NCBI GenBank assembly: GCA_016711225.1
Contig: JADJTK010000016.1
Coordinates: 1-64,000 of the forward strand
Direction: 5' to 3'
Length of the DNA: 64,000 bases
Origin: Opitutaceae bacterium
GTDB lineage: Bacteria; Verrucomicrobiota; Verrucomicrobiia; Opitutales; Opitutaceae
Under the pieces are notes generated by a model. That model saw only the letters and a program-made list of their open reading frames with translations. It made no database searches and was not told the DNA's origin. The position numbers and the translations under genes are program-made. This document shows positions 6,838-15,811 of the stretch, in pieces (the stretch's first letter is position 1; the number at the start of each line of letters is the position of its first letter).

Positions 6838-6880
6838 CCATCCGCACGATCACTCTGCCTTCGGCGTTGCTGAGGGAGGA
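6838..6880 (+). pseudogene. Fragment related to the cassette 9 lipoprotein
   Basis: The stretch CGCACGATCACTCTGCCTTC and what follows resembles 5822-5860 inside the lipoprotein gene (roughly four in five bases identical by eye) and would encode TIRTITLPSALLREE against TGTITLPSVPPRE. Probably the remnant of a second copy. Confidence 0.35.
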
Positions 6881-6917
6881 AATAGAAAGCCCCCTGCGCA
6901 CGAGGCGACAGGGGGCC
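6881..6917 (-). terminator. Rho-independent terminator of the lpoB-like operon
   Basis: Read on the minus strand: GCCCCCTG, a 12-base loop, CAGGGGGC, then CTTTCTATTT. It lies 23 bases beyond the last gene of the minus-strand run. Confidence 0.7.
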
Positions 6918-6939
6918 GGAACTTCGGAGATCGGCGAGC

Positions 6940-7545
6940 TTACCAGCCGACGGCGCCTCTCTTGGAGGTCTTGGCGATGGCCTCCTCGGCCTCCCACACG
7001 GCCAGGCCCGACTTCACTTCCGTGAGGCTGAGCTGGAAGGTGTAGGTGATGAGCGTCTCGCGGCCCTGCTTGATGCGGGATTCCTGGATCTTCCCCGACA
7101 GGGTGTAGTCGGGCAGCTTGGTCTCCTGCTTCTCGCCGCTCATGAACTGCGAGTACTCCGCCGACTCCTTCGCGAGCGGATCCTCCGCCCGGCCGCCCAG
7201 GCCCACCGTCGTGGTGGTGAGAATCTTGCCACTCTGGTTGAGCGCGACGCGTAGCTTTTTGGTCAGCGAGTCGATGTCGATCTGCATGGTCGTGTCGTTG
7301 CGGATGCGGCTGATCGCCATCACCGCCGGCGGATTCTCGATGTTGAGCAGCACATCCGAATCGAGGAGGTTGGTGATGAGCTTGTCGGCGGCCTCCGTCC
7401 ATTCGCTCGGGCTGATCTGGGTGGCGTTGACCAGCACCTTGGACTTGGGGTCCACCTTCTTGACGGTGTTGGCCGTGGCCGCCAGCGGGGCGAGGGCCAG
7501 CCCGGCAGCGCCGAGCAGGGCGACAAAACGTGTGAGTTTTTTCAT
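6940..7545 (-). CDS. LpoB-like penicillin-binding protein activator
   Basis: A 201-residue exported protein with signal peptide MKKLTRFVALLGAAGLALAPLAATA. The mature part matches the LpoB fold family (KVLVNATQISPSEWTEAADKL, then a helix/sheet domain ending in LAVWEAEEAIAKTS). In Enterobacteria LpoB is an outer-membrane lipoprotein that stimulates PBP1b. Here there is no lipobox cysteine, so it is probably periplasmic and may not work the same way. ATG 7545 is used because the signal begins there. It is the last gene of a minus-strand run whose next member is YcfL-like, the same pair as lpoB-ycfL in E. coli. Confidence 0.75.
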   Translation of the reverse strand: MKKLTRFVALLGAAGLALAPLAATANTVKKVDPKSKVLVNATQISPSEWTEAADKLITNLLDSDVLLNIENPPAVMAISRIRNDTTMQIDIDSLTKKLRVALNQSGKILTTTTVGLGGRAEDPLAKESAEYSQFMSGEKQETKLPDYTLSGKIQESRIKQGRETLITYTFQLSLTEVKSGLAVWEAEEAIAKTSKRGAVGW

Positions 7546-7553
7546 GGGAGGGA

Positions 7554-7967
7554 TCAGCGGGGAGCGTCCTGGAACTTGATGACGAAGTCGACCGCCCGGG
7601 GGGTGGTCGCGATGGCGGTGAGGCTGGTGGTTTCCTGCCCTTCGAGGGTCACCAACTTCCACGCATCCGTGGGGGAGGGCAGGGCCATGCCGTCCTTGCC
7701 GAACCATTCGATGCGGTAGCGGTAGGTCTTGGCGCGGTGGCGCATGTTTTGCACCCGCAATTCGATCTTAAGCAGGTCGCCGGAAACGTAGTTTTGCAGG
7801 ATGCCGAAGACCTGCAGCGAGTCCGACAGGTCGAAGTCGGTGACGACACGGCGGTCGGGTACATACGCCGGGCGGCCGTGCGGCGACGCGCGTTCGACCG
7901 TGTTGACGGTGGCGCATCCCGCGAGGAGCGCCGCGGCGGCCAGGGCAACGAGAGAGAGTTTGTTCAT
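7554..7967 (-). CDS. YcfL-like (DUF1425) lipoprotein
   Basis: A 137-residue predicted lipoprotein: MNKLSLVALAAAALLAGC with lipobox LLAGC. The mature domain shows the DUF1425 features (LQVQNM-type strand ELRVQNMRHRAKTYRYRIEW, then FGKDGM and a C-terminal VDFVIKFQ strand). It is separated by 8 bases from the LpoB-like gene. Family function is poorly known; the recurrent link to LpoB suggests a role in envelope or peptidoglycan assembly. Confidence 0.7.
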   Translation of the reverse strand: MNKLSLVALAAAALLAGCATVNTVERASPHGRPAYVPDRRVVTDFDLSDSLQVFGILQNYVSGDLLKIELRVQNMRHRAKTYRYRIEWFGKDGMALPSPTDAWKLVTLEGQETTSLTAIATTPRAVDFVIKFQDAPR

Positions 7968-7975
7968 GGGGCGGA

Positions 7976-9523
7976 TTATTTGAGCACGGTTTGGGAGATC
8001 AGGGCGGGCAGGCCGGGGGCGACGTTCTTCACATAGATTAGGTTCACCTTGCCGGGTTCGATCGCCACCGTCTGCGGCGTGCCGCCAGCGGAAATGGTAA
8101 TGGTGCGGCTCTGGGGCGTGGCGAAACGGGCGTACTGGAACTGCTTGGGCAGGGTGGTCCAGCTGCGGGTGTCGGCGATGGTGGTGGCCGCGGTGTAGAC
8201 CGACGTCACGATGGAGCCGATCAGGTCGGCGTAGCCGCCCTGTTTCTTGAGCTCCTTCTTCACCTGGTACTGAATCAGGCCCTTGATGCCGGCCGAGAGG
8301 ATCGACTTGGTGAGGACGGCGGGCCACTCGTTCTTGAACTCTTGGGTGATGACGCTGTCCATGCTGCACAACTCCTGGGTCTGGAGCATCTGTCCTTCCA
8401 CGTCGATGTCGGCCGCCGGGGTGAAGCGGGGGTCGCGCCGGAGGCGCGGGAGGGCGCACTCGGTATAGTCGACTTTGTTGGTGACCACGAAGAGCGGAAT
8501 CGGAATGGTCAGTTCCTCGAGGTGGGGGGCCGATCCGGTCTCGAAGATGACGTAGGTGAGGCCATCGGGCTTCTTCCCGTAGGCCAGGCCTTCGGCGAGT
8601 TTGAGGTCCTCCTGGATGAAGGAGCACCCGGGGGCCATGGCCGCGACCCGCTCGATCGATTTGCGAGCGCGCTCCAAGTCGGAGGAATCGTCCGCGCGGG
8701 TCATGAAGAACAACCCGTCGATGAACACCGCGAAGGGATTGACGTAGACCTCGTAGGGCTGGACGTCGGTGCTGAGCTCGGTATCGACTTCCTGCAGCGC
8801 GGCGGAAACCTTGGGATCCGCGAATGCCTTGTCGGTATCGTACTCGGCGGTTTTTCCCTGCTCGTCGGCGATCTTGCCCTCCTTGGCCGCCTCGGATTTC
8901 TCCTGCGCCTCGGTGATGCGCCGCGCGTTTGTTTCCACCGCGTCGCGCTGGTGCTGGAGCACTCGGTTGAGTGCCACGCGTGCATTGTCATACTGGCCGA
9001 GCTTGAGGAAGTTGAGCGTCTGGTAGGTCTCCAGCATGATGCGATCGGAGGCGCGACCGCGGTAGGACAGGTTGGCCTGGTTGGTGAGAATCGCGCCCGT
9101 TTCGCTGGCCAGCTTGGCCTTCGCCTGCTCGTCGTAGGTGGTGATCCGGTCGGAGGCCCAGTTGAAGGCGTCGATACTCCGCTGCGTCATCGCGGCGTCG
9201 TAGGGTGGGGTCGGAGCAGGCTCGCTATAGGGGCTCAACTGCATCTGGGGCGTGGTGGTCGTCGCGGGGGGCGGCAGGTTTTCGAGCGCCAGGGCGCGAT
9301 AGACGGCTCCTTGCTCCAGGCTCCAGACTACCGTGCTCTGGTTGTTGGCGTTCTTGTCCGCCTTCTTGTCGATCTCGGCGGAGGCCGCCGCCAGATTGCC
9401 GGCGTTCCAGGAATCATGGAAGTTGGCCGTCTGCTGGGTATACGTCGTGCAACCGGAGAGTAGCGCGATCACGGCAAGGGCGACGGGAAGGCCGGCCCGA
9501 ATCGGGGTATTCGTGAAGTTCAT
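7976..9523 (-). CDS. COG3014-like TPR lipoprotein
   Basis: A 515-residue predicted lipoprotein (lipobox ALLSGC at residues ~20-25). The N-terminal half is helical with TPR-like organisation, including TYQTLNFLKLGQYDNARVAL. The C-terminal half is beta-rich and ends in a domain with ISAGGTPQTVAIEPGKVNLI. This resembles the uncharacterised COG3014 family that co-occurs with LpoB and YcfL homologues in other bacteria. Eight bases separate it from the YcfL-like gene, so the two are probably cotranscribed. Confidence 0.65.
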   Translation of the reverse strand: MNFTNTPIRAGLPVALAVIALLSGCTTYTQQTANFHDSWNAGNLAAASAEIDKKADKNANNQSTVVWSLEQGAVYRALALENLPPPATTTTPQMQLSPYSEPAPTPPYDAAMTQRSIDAFNWASDRITTYDEQAKAKLASETGAILTNQANLSYRGRASDRIMLETYQTLNFLKLGQYDNARVALNRVLQHQRDAVETNARRITEAQEKSEAAKEGKIADEQGKTAEYDTDKAFADPKVSAALQEVDTELSTDVQPYEVYVNPFAVFIDGLFFMTRADDSSDLERARKSIERVAAMAPGCSFIQEDLKLAEGLAYGKKPDGLTYVIFETGSAPHLEELTIPIPLFVVTNKVDYTECALPRLRRDPRFTPAADIDVEGQMLQTQELCSMDSVITQEFKNEWPAVLTKSILSAGIKGLIQYQVKKELKKQGGYADLIGSIVTSVYTAATTIADTRSWTTLPKQFQYARFATPQSRTITISAGGTPQTVAIEPGKVNLIYVKNVAPGLPALISQTVLK

Positions 9524-9551
9524 GTCGTATTATATTGGGAAGATTGGACGC

Positions 9552-10430
9552 TCAGTGACCCGCGCCGACGGGTAGGCGCAGCAGCGCCCCCTTGTCGATG
9601 CCGTCGTCGTCGATGATTTCGGCCTGCGAGGTCTTGGGGTTGACGCGGGTGATCCGGACCTGGCCGACCTTGAGCTCCTCGCGGCCGAGGGAGGCGCCGG
9701 TATCCGGATCGATCATCTCCTCGCCGAGGGCGAAGACCACCCACCGCTGGCCCACCTCGACGCCGCTGCCCTCGCCGCGGCTGATGGTGACCTTGCGGTC
9801 GATCTTGGAGACGATGCGTGCGGGGTAGATCACATCGGCCACGCGGGCGGCGACGAGGTCTGCGGCCTTGAACGTCGCTTCCTGCAGAAGCGAGTCGCTC
9901 AGATCGCCGTTCTTGGTGGAGTTGGCACCGTTCTCCGTCTGCTCGCGCAGTTCCACGGGAATGTTCGCCGATTCGATCAACTTGCCTGTCGTGCCATCGT
10001 AGATCTTGCCGACCACCGCGAGGCGGATGACGCGCCAACTGGCGCTCTTGCCCAGTGCGGCGAATTCCCGGGTTTCGGCATAGTCCTGGAAATCGCCGAG
10101 GGTGGTGACCAGCAGGTAGTCGACGCCGCTCACCTGGAAGGCGCCGCCGCTGAAGTCGGCTTCCTTGAGGATCGAGCTCATGTCGGAGCGAGCGATCACC
10201 TCGAACTTCCGGGTGTTTTGCACGCGATCCATCAATTGGCTGTCCATGGATTGCACGACGCGGTCGAGGGAGTTCTTGCGGCCGGCCCTGGTCACGCTCT
10301 CCACGAGAGCGCCGATCGGGCGCACGTCGCTGATCGCGATTTTCTTGAGGCCGGTGGTGGTGGTCTGGGCACCGAGGCTGGCCGCCAAGGCGAGGCCGGC
10401 GGCAGCGAGGAGAGAAAGGCGAAGTTTCAT
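9552..10430 (-). CDS. CsgG-like exported protein
   Basis: A 292-residue protein with signal peptide MKLRLSLLAAAGLALAASLGA. Residues ~30-190 look like a CsgG/LpoB-type alpha-beta domain (KKIAISDVRPIG, RKFEVIARSDMSSILKE, VDYLLVTTLGDF). A C-terminal beta domain of ~90 residues (GVEVGQRWVVFALGEEMIDP) resembles the one found in FlgT-like proteins. No cysteine for lipidation, so probably periplasmic. It sits 28 bases from the COG3014-like gene in the same operon. Confidence 0.65.
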   Translation of the reverse strand: MKLRLSLLAAAGLALAASLGAQTTTTGLKKIAISDVRPIGALVESVTRAGRKNSLDRVVQSMDSQLMDRVQNTRKFEVIARSDMSSILKEADFSGGAFQVSGVDYLLVTTLGDFQDYAETREFAALGKSASWRVIRLAVVGKIYDGTTGKLIESANIPVELREQTENGANSTKNGDLSDSLLQEATFKAADLVAARVADVIYPARIVSKIDRKVTISRGEGSGVEVGQRWVVFALGEEMIDPDTGASLGREELKVGQVRITRVNPKTSQAEIIDDDGIDKGALLRLPVGAGH

Positions 10431-10461
10431 ACGGGAAGATTCCCAGAGGGGAGGTTGAGGC

Positions 10462-11712
10462 TCAGTTGCCGAAGATGGAGTTGTTGCGGATGTTGATCTG
10501 GGGGGCGTCCTTGGTATCCACGCGGAAGCCGCTCTGGCGCAGCATCTGGGCTTGCCCCTCGAGGACCTTCACTTGGGCGTCGGTGAGCCTGGCCCCGTTC
10601 TTGAGATCATTCATGAAGGCGGTGGCGTCCTTCCAGCGGGCATAGGCCGCATCGGTCAGCTCCATCGATACGTGGAGGGTCTGGCCGTTCACGGCGTTGA
10701 TGGTGCGTTCCCGGGTGCGGTAGCCCTCGCGGCTGAGCCGCAGTTTGGAGAAGCCGGGGCGCAACTGGATGGATCCGGGGGCGGTACCGACCGCGACGCC
10801 GTCCACCTCGACGGTGACCTGCAACGGGGCCACCTTGAGCCGGCTCTCACTGATACGGATCGTGTGCTCCTCGTCGATGCGTACATCGGGCACATAGAGA
10901 TCGGCGGCCTCGATATCGATGGTGAGCTCCACCAAGGAGGCGGCCGTGCTGACCGGGGCGATGCGACGCTGCGCGATGCGGTTGCCGAGGCTGTCGGCCA
11001 ATTTCACGGCGGCGTCGTCGAGAAGTTCGTTGAACACATCGTCGTTGGTTTCGGCCTGGTTCTCAGTCTGGCGGGTGCTTGCCGAGACCTTGATGGCATC
11101 GGCGGTCAGGCTGCCGCCGGTATTGCCGTCGAGGATTTTGTAGGTCACCCGCATGGTTGTCTCCTTGGTGACGGTGTTGACCCCGTAGGCGTTTAACGCG
11201 CGCTCTTTGGAACCGACGCTGGCGATCGAGGCGATCAGCAGGTAGTCGGCGCCCAACCCCTGCGCCAGGCGCAAGACTGAGCTTTGCTCTGTCAACTTGG
11301 CGTCGAGGCTGTCGACCGGGCGGGCGGCCGAGGCCACGGCTGGATCGAAGGAGCGCATGGCATCGGCGATGGCCTCGCGGCTGAGCACTTGCATGCCCTT
11401 GTCGGTGATATGCGCGGTGACCAGGTCCTCGAGCGCCATGATCTTTTCATCAAAGGCCTCGCCGGCGCGGTTGGAGATGAAGATCGCCGCCTTGTAGGCC
11501 CCGGTCTGCTTGACGGCGAGCTCCTGTCGGACCTTGGAAATGGTGGTCGTCTCGGTCACCTGTTTGCCGTCCTCGGTCGTGTAGGAGCGGGTCTCGACCT
11601 GGGCGGGGAGGGCGGTGGTCGTAGTGTCGACTTGGGTGGTCTGCGCCTGGGCGGCCAGGCCGGAGAAGCAGCCGCACAGGACGGCGATACAGAGCGGGAT
11701 TCGTGTGAGCAT
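10462..11712 (-). CDS. Exported CsgG-like/PEGA-domain protein
   Basis: A 416-residue protein with a signal peptide ending AAQAQ. A CsgG-like N-terminal domain (AAIFISNRAGEAFDEKI, LGADYLLIASIASVG) is followed by a PEGA domain at about residues 290-350 (PLQVTVEVDGVAVGTAPGSI, LRLSREGYRTRERTINA), usually involved in surface or cell-wall attachment. A helical C-terminus follows. First gene of the five-gene minus-strand run, with its promoter expected in the 570-base gap upstream. Confidence 0.7.
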   Translation of the reverse strand: MLTRIPLCIAVLCGCFSGLAAQAQTTQVDTTTTALPAQVETRSYTTEDGKQVTETTTISKVRQELAVKQTGAYKAAIFISNRAGEAFDEKIMALEDLVTAHITDKGMQVLSREAIADAMRSFDPAVASAARPVDSLDAKLTEQSSVLRLAQGLGADYLLIASIASVGSKERALNAYGVNTVTKETTMRVTYKILDGNTGGSLTADAIKVSASTRQTENQAETNDDVFNELLDDAAVKLADSLGNRIAQRRIAPVSTAASLVELTIDIEAADLYVPDVRIDEEHTIRISESRLKVAPLQVTVEVDGVAVGTAPGSIQLRPGFSKLRLSREGYRTRERTINAVNGQTLHVSMELTDAAYARWKDATAFMNDLKNGARLTDAQVKVLEGQAQMLRQSGFRVDTKDAPQINIRNNSIFGN

Positions 11713-12282
11713 AGAAGGGTCGGGTTGAGGCTTGGGCGGGGAAGGGGGATGGCGGTAGCTGGGTTGCGGAAGGGGACGGCAGCGAGGGGGGGGCTTCCGA
11801 TCGGGGGCGCAGGCGGCGGGCTCCCTCGCAACGACGGCAAGGGCCGCGTGATCCCTCGTAGGGCCCGCTGATAGTCTGGGTACGTCAGCTATGGATTCGT
11901 GGGTGCCTGCTTGTTGTCAGATGAACAAAACGAGGACAGAGCCTTATCTTCTGCGCGCGATGCACGTGGTGCCACTGAGTCTCCGGAAAGAGTGAGCGTC
12001 TCGTAGGATCGGGGGGCGGCATGGCTGGCTGGTCGCCTATCGGCTCTTTGGCGGTTTTTTCGCGAATTTTTTCTGTTCTGTTGTCCTCCGCTTCGCAAGA
12101 CAGATCGCCGGCTTCGGCCGATTCGGCGCCATGGGTCTCCGGGTGCGAGCCCGGCTTGGATGCGGCTTTGGCCCCGGTGGCAAGTCCTCCGCGGGGCTGG
12201 GCGCCCGCAGCACATGTTGGCGGTGGGAAACCTTCGCGATTGCCCATCCGCACGCCCGTCCTGATTCTGGTGTGGCCGTCTT
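11713..12282. other. Divergent intergenic region
   Basis: About 570 bases between the minus-strand envelope operon and a + strand membrane gene. It has mixed composition with a T-rich run near 12050-12080. It presumably carries both promoters, but I could not assign -35/-10 boxes with confidence. No coding frame convinces. Confidence 0.35.
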
Positions 12283-13218
12283 ATGTCCCTACGAAGAGCC
12301 CTCGCGATCTGTGCCTGCTTGTGTTTTCTGGGGTATCTCGCTTTGCCCTTGGAACTTCCCGCTCTCGAGTTTGGTGGCGCCGAAGTTGAAGCGCTCGCTC
12401 TCCCGATACCGAGTCCGGGGAACACCGGATTCGCGGTGTTGGTGTTTCTCGGTCAGATCGTTGGTGCGAGAGGGGAGCTGCCTCCGCTGATGATGCGGTT
12501 GTTCGCGCTTTGCCTTCTTCTTTTTCATGGATGGCTGCTGGGGATGATCGTCTGCGGGGTGCTCGATCGACGTTTCCCGGTCTCGCTCCGCAAAAGCATC
12601 ATCGGGCTCGCCCTTTGCGCGGTGGCAGTCGGGGCGCTCGCTGTGGCGGGCCCGCTGCAGAGCGGTCGGCTGGGGCCGGCGGTGGCGCTGCCCCTCGGCG
12701 CGATCGGGTTGTTGTGCGCTTGGCTGTGGAGCGGCCGCAATGATCCGATGCCCTCGCCGGCGCGAGGAGGCCCGCCGGATACGCGGGTACGTCGATGGAC
12801 GTCCTGGATGGCGGTGATCCCGGTCGCACTCCTGTACGGGCTTCTTCTGACTCTCGGGCTTCACGTGGTGGCTGCAATTGGTGAGAGCTTCTTGCCGAGA
12901 AATGTGTTGGATCCGCCATTTCTCCGGCTGGCCGGGTATGCCGCGCCGTTCTGGCCCGAGCGCGTCCTGTTGGCCCTCTTGGTTCCCGCGGTGCTCGTGC
13001 TCACCGGCAGCCGTTGCGCACCGCGCGGGCGGCGGGCCACCTCGATGGTCCTCGGGCTCTTGGTGGCGGGAACGATCTTTGGCGGTGGGGCCTTTGCCGG
13101 GTGGACTTTCGGGCGGGTTTATGTGGCGAGTTTGCTGGAGCCGGCGCTCACGGTAGCCGGCCTGCTGCTGGCTATCATCTATGTCTGGCGACAGGAAGGG
13201 CGGACGAGTGCCCCCTGA
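12283..13218 (+). CDS. Polytopic membrane protein, unknown function
   Basis: A 311-residue hydrophobic protein with a signal-like first helix and about seven further membrane segments (LMMRLFALCLLLFHGWLLGM, ALCAVAVGALAVAGPL, MAVIPVALLYGLLLTLGLHVV, LLALLVPAVLVLTG, LLVAGTIFGGGAFAG, LTVAGLLLAIIYVW). The ATG opens directly onto MSLRRALAICACLCFLGYLAL. No family motif recognised. Confidence 0.6.
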   Translation: MSLRRALAICACLCFLGYLALPLELPALEFGGAEVEALALPIPSPGNTGFAVLVFLGQIVGARGELPPLMMRLFALCLLLFHGWLLGMIVCGVLDRRFPVSLRKSIIGLALCAVAVGALAVAGPLQSGRLGPAVALPLGAIGLLCAWLWSGRNDPMPSPARGGPPDTRVRRWTSWMAVIPVALLYGLLLTLGLHVVAAIGESFLPRNVLDPPFLRLAGYAAPFWPERVLLALLVPAVLVLTGSRCAPRGRRATSMVLGLLVAGTIFGGGAFAGWTFGRVYVASLLEPALTVAGLLLAIIYVWRQEGRTSAP

Positions 13219-13275
13219 ACGACGCCAGTCGAGCAACCGCCCCGGCACGTGGCTCCGCCAGGCGGCACCAGCAAC

Positions 13276-15585
13276 TTAGGGCGACGCCGCCCCGGCGCGC
13301 GTGCACACCACCCGAAAGCCGACGTCGTAGAGGCGCTGGCCGCTGAGAGGGCGGTGGGCGGAGGCGAGGCTCGCGGGGGCGTATTCGTCGAAGGCCGCGC
13401 CGCGCACGCCGATGGAACCGCCGGCGCGTTCCCAGACGTTGCCTCCCAGATCGTAGATCCCGTAGACGTTGGCGTTGAAGCTGCCCACCGGCGCAGTCGC
13501 GGCAAACCCGTCGTCGTTGTCAGAGCCGATACTGTTGGCCGAGAAACCGTCTCGCTTGGCGGCGGCATCGGCGTAGTTGCCCGCGCCTTGGGGCGGCGGC
13601 CATTGCTTGCGGTCGCCCCAGGGGAAATAGGTCGGGCCCGCCGCCGCGCTCCACTCGGCATCCGTGGGTAAACGGTATTCCTGGTCCGGCCCCAGCCGGC
13701 CGGCGGCGCGCTCCTGCCGGGTCAGCCAGGCGCAGAACGCCAGGGCATCAGGCTTGTCGACACCCACTACCGGGTGGGTCGGTTCCTGGTCGAAGCCGGG
13801 GCTTTTCCAGGTGTCGCCATACAGGCCCGCTTTGCCGTTGCGTAATGAGTACATCGCGGCGGAGGCGTCATGCCCGGTGGCCTTCACGAAAGCCGCGAAA
13901 TCCTGCACCCGGGTCTCCCAGATCGAGAACAGCACTGCCGTCCCGGGGACCGGGACGAATTTCATCCCGAGCCCGTTTTCCAAGGACCGGCGGGGGGATG
14001 GGACCGGTTGCTCCGCCAAGTCCGGCGCGGTCCCGGGCTGTTGTGTGGCTTCGGCCAACTCGGTGGCTATGGGTACGGCTTGCTGGCGCGGTGCTTCCGG
14101 TGGCCGCCGGTGGGCCGGCGCAGTCGGGGCGGGCTCTGGCTCGGTGGGCTGGGGGGCTGCTGCGGGCCGGGGCCGAGCCTGGGTTGCGGCCGGTGTCGCC
14201 GTCTGCTCGGCCAAGGTCCCGGCGCCTCTGGCGGCCAAGACCGTGGGCAGATTGATCTCGGTTGTCTTGCGGAAATCGAACTCGGTGGGCCCGAACAGCT
14301 CCTGCTCCGCCCGCAGCGCCCGGACTTTGGTGGGCTTCGGGTTGACCCTGGGGCCGAGCTCGCCGGTGGGCGGTACGCGCAGCGGGAAGCCAAGACCCTC
14401 GATTTCCACGACGTCGCCGGCGGCAAATCCGGTGAAGAACACCTGCACGGTAAGCGGCCGGCTACTGCCGCCGTTGCCGCCGAGTTCCTTGTCCGAGAAA
14501 TACCATGCCGTGCCGCCGAGCAGGGCCAGCGCCGCCACGCCGGCGAGCACCAGGCCCAGCGGGAGGCGGGTCCTCGATTTCTGGGGGTGAGGTGCGCTTT
14601 GCGGGCCGGCTGTGTCCAACGGGGGGGGAGCGGTGTGGGCCCGCTCGGCGCCATCGCCTTTGGCTGCCCCTTCCAGCCGTTCCTTGACCTCCGCCGCGGT
14701 CTTGGGCCGCTGGGTGGGTTTCTTGGCTAGGCAGGCGGCGATCGTCTTCTCCCAGGCGGCGGGAATCGGCGCGCCGGAAAGGCCGAGCTCCTGGCGGCGC
14801 TGGGCCACGGAGGGGGGCACCTTCTCCTGGACCTGGGCGATGACGTGCCCGGAGTAGAATGGCGGTTTGCCGGTGAGCAGTTCGTAGAGGGTGGCACCGA
14901 GCGAATAGAGATCGTCGGCCACCGCCGGCTTCTCGCCCATCATCTGCTGGGGGCTCATGTACACCGGTGTGCCCGCCGAGCTGGTACCCGGGCCCGAGGC
15001 CTTGGGATCGTCGGGGGTGGGGTCGGTGCTGAAGGTGGCCAGGGTGCCGGCAAGGCCCAAGTCGGCGAGCTCCGCCGAAATGCCGAAATCGGTGATCTTG
15101 AGCTCGCCGGCGCTGGTAAGCATCAGGTTGGCGGGCTTCAGGTCGCGGTGGATCACCTTCGCCTCCGAGTGGGCGTAGGTGAGCGCCTCGCACAACTGCC
15201 GCGCCAGCGGTCGCAGTTCCTCCACTTCGAAATGGCCGGCGGGTTTGGCGAGCTTGAGGGCCGCGAGAGAGGCACCATCGATGTACTCCATCGAGATCGC
15301 CGCCGCCTGCGCATCCTGGACGAAATCGTAGATGCGCACGATGCGCGAATGGGTGAGTTCCAGCGCCCGGCGGGTCTCGCGCTTGAGATTCTCGATGGCC
15401 TCCCGGTCCCGGGCGACCCGTTCGGGGAGGAACTTCAGCGCCACATCGCGAGCGAGGCTCTCGTCGTGGGCCTGCCAGACCACGCCCATGGCGCCCCGGC
15501 CGAGCAGCCGCTTGAGGGTGAAACGCCCGAAGACACGCTGGCCGTCGTTCAGTCCGTCGATCGTGGCGCCGAGGTCGTTGTTCAT
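13276..15585 (-). CDS. Ser/Thr protein kinase with C-terminal FGE/SUMF1-like domain
   Basis: A 769-residue Hanks-type kinase anchored in the membrane. The kinase domain is at residues ~20-290: glycine loop LGRGAMGVVW at 28-37, K51 in VALKF, HRDLKPANLM, ITDFG and a TPVYMSPQQ segment. A low-complexity linker and one membrane helix (LGLVLAGVAALALLGGTAWY) follow, then a proline/alanine-rich stretch. The last ~220 residues form a formylglycine-generating-enzyme-like domain (GMKFVPVPG, YRLPTDAEW, GGNVWERAGGS), here more likely a binding module than an oxidase. ATG 15585 gives the complete kinase. Next upstream on the same strand are a PP2C phosphatase and an FHA transporter. Confidence 0.9.
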   Translation of the reverse strand: MNNDLGATIDGLNDGQRVFGRFTLKRLLGRGAMGVVWQAHDESLARDVALKFLPERVARDREAIENLKRETRRALELTHSRIVRIYDFVQDAQAAAISMEYIDGASLAALKLAKPAGHFEVEELRPLARQLCEALTYAHSEAKVIHRDLKPANLMLTSAGELKITDFGISAELADLGLAGTLATFSTDPTPDDPKASGPGTSSAGTPVYMSPQQMMGEKPAVADDLYSLGATLYELLTGKPPFYSGHVIAQVQEKVPPSVAQRRQELGLSGAPIPAAWEKTIAACLAKKPTQRPKTAAEVKERLEGAAKGDGAERAHTAPPPLDTAGPQSAPHPQKSRTRLPLGLVLAGVAALALLGGTAWYFSDKELGGNGGSSRPLTVQVFFTGFAAGDVVEIEGLGFPLRVPPTGELGPRVNPKPTKVRALRAEQELFGPTEFDFRKTTEINLPTVLAARGAGTLAEQTATPAATQARPRPAAAPQPTEPEPAPTAPAHRRPPEAPRQQAVPIATELAEATQQPGTAPDLAEQPVPSPRRSLENGLGMKFVPVPGTAVLFSIWETRVQDFAAFVKATGHDASAAMYSLRNGKAGLYGDTWKSPGFDQEPTHPVVGVDKPDALAFCAWLTRQERAAGRLGPDQEYRLPTDAEWSAAAGPTYFPWGDRKQWPPPQGAGNYADAAAKRDGFSANSIGSDNDDGFAATAPVGSFNANVYGIYDLGGNVWERAGGSIGVRGAAFDEYAPASLASAHRPLSGQRLYDVGFRVVCTRAGAASP

Positions 15586-15811
15586 GGGGCAAGCACCGGT
15601 AGTGCCTCGCAATGAGGCCAAATCTCGTGGCTTCCGGCAAAGAGATTTCCCGTCTCGGGTGCCTCGAGGACGCGGCACCGCTGGATCGGGGACCCGGCTC
15701 GTCGTGCCGAAGGATGGAGACGGATTCGGGACCGGATACCGTTGGTGGGCCGGCACAGGCTCGCACGCCGGAGGAGCCGTTGGCGGGGGGCTCCCTCGGA
15801 ACTTGGGGTTC

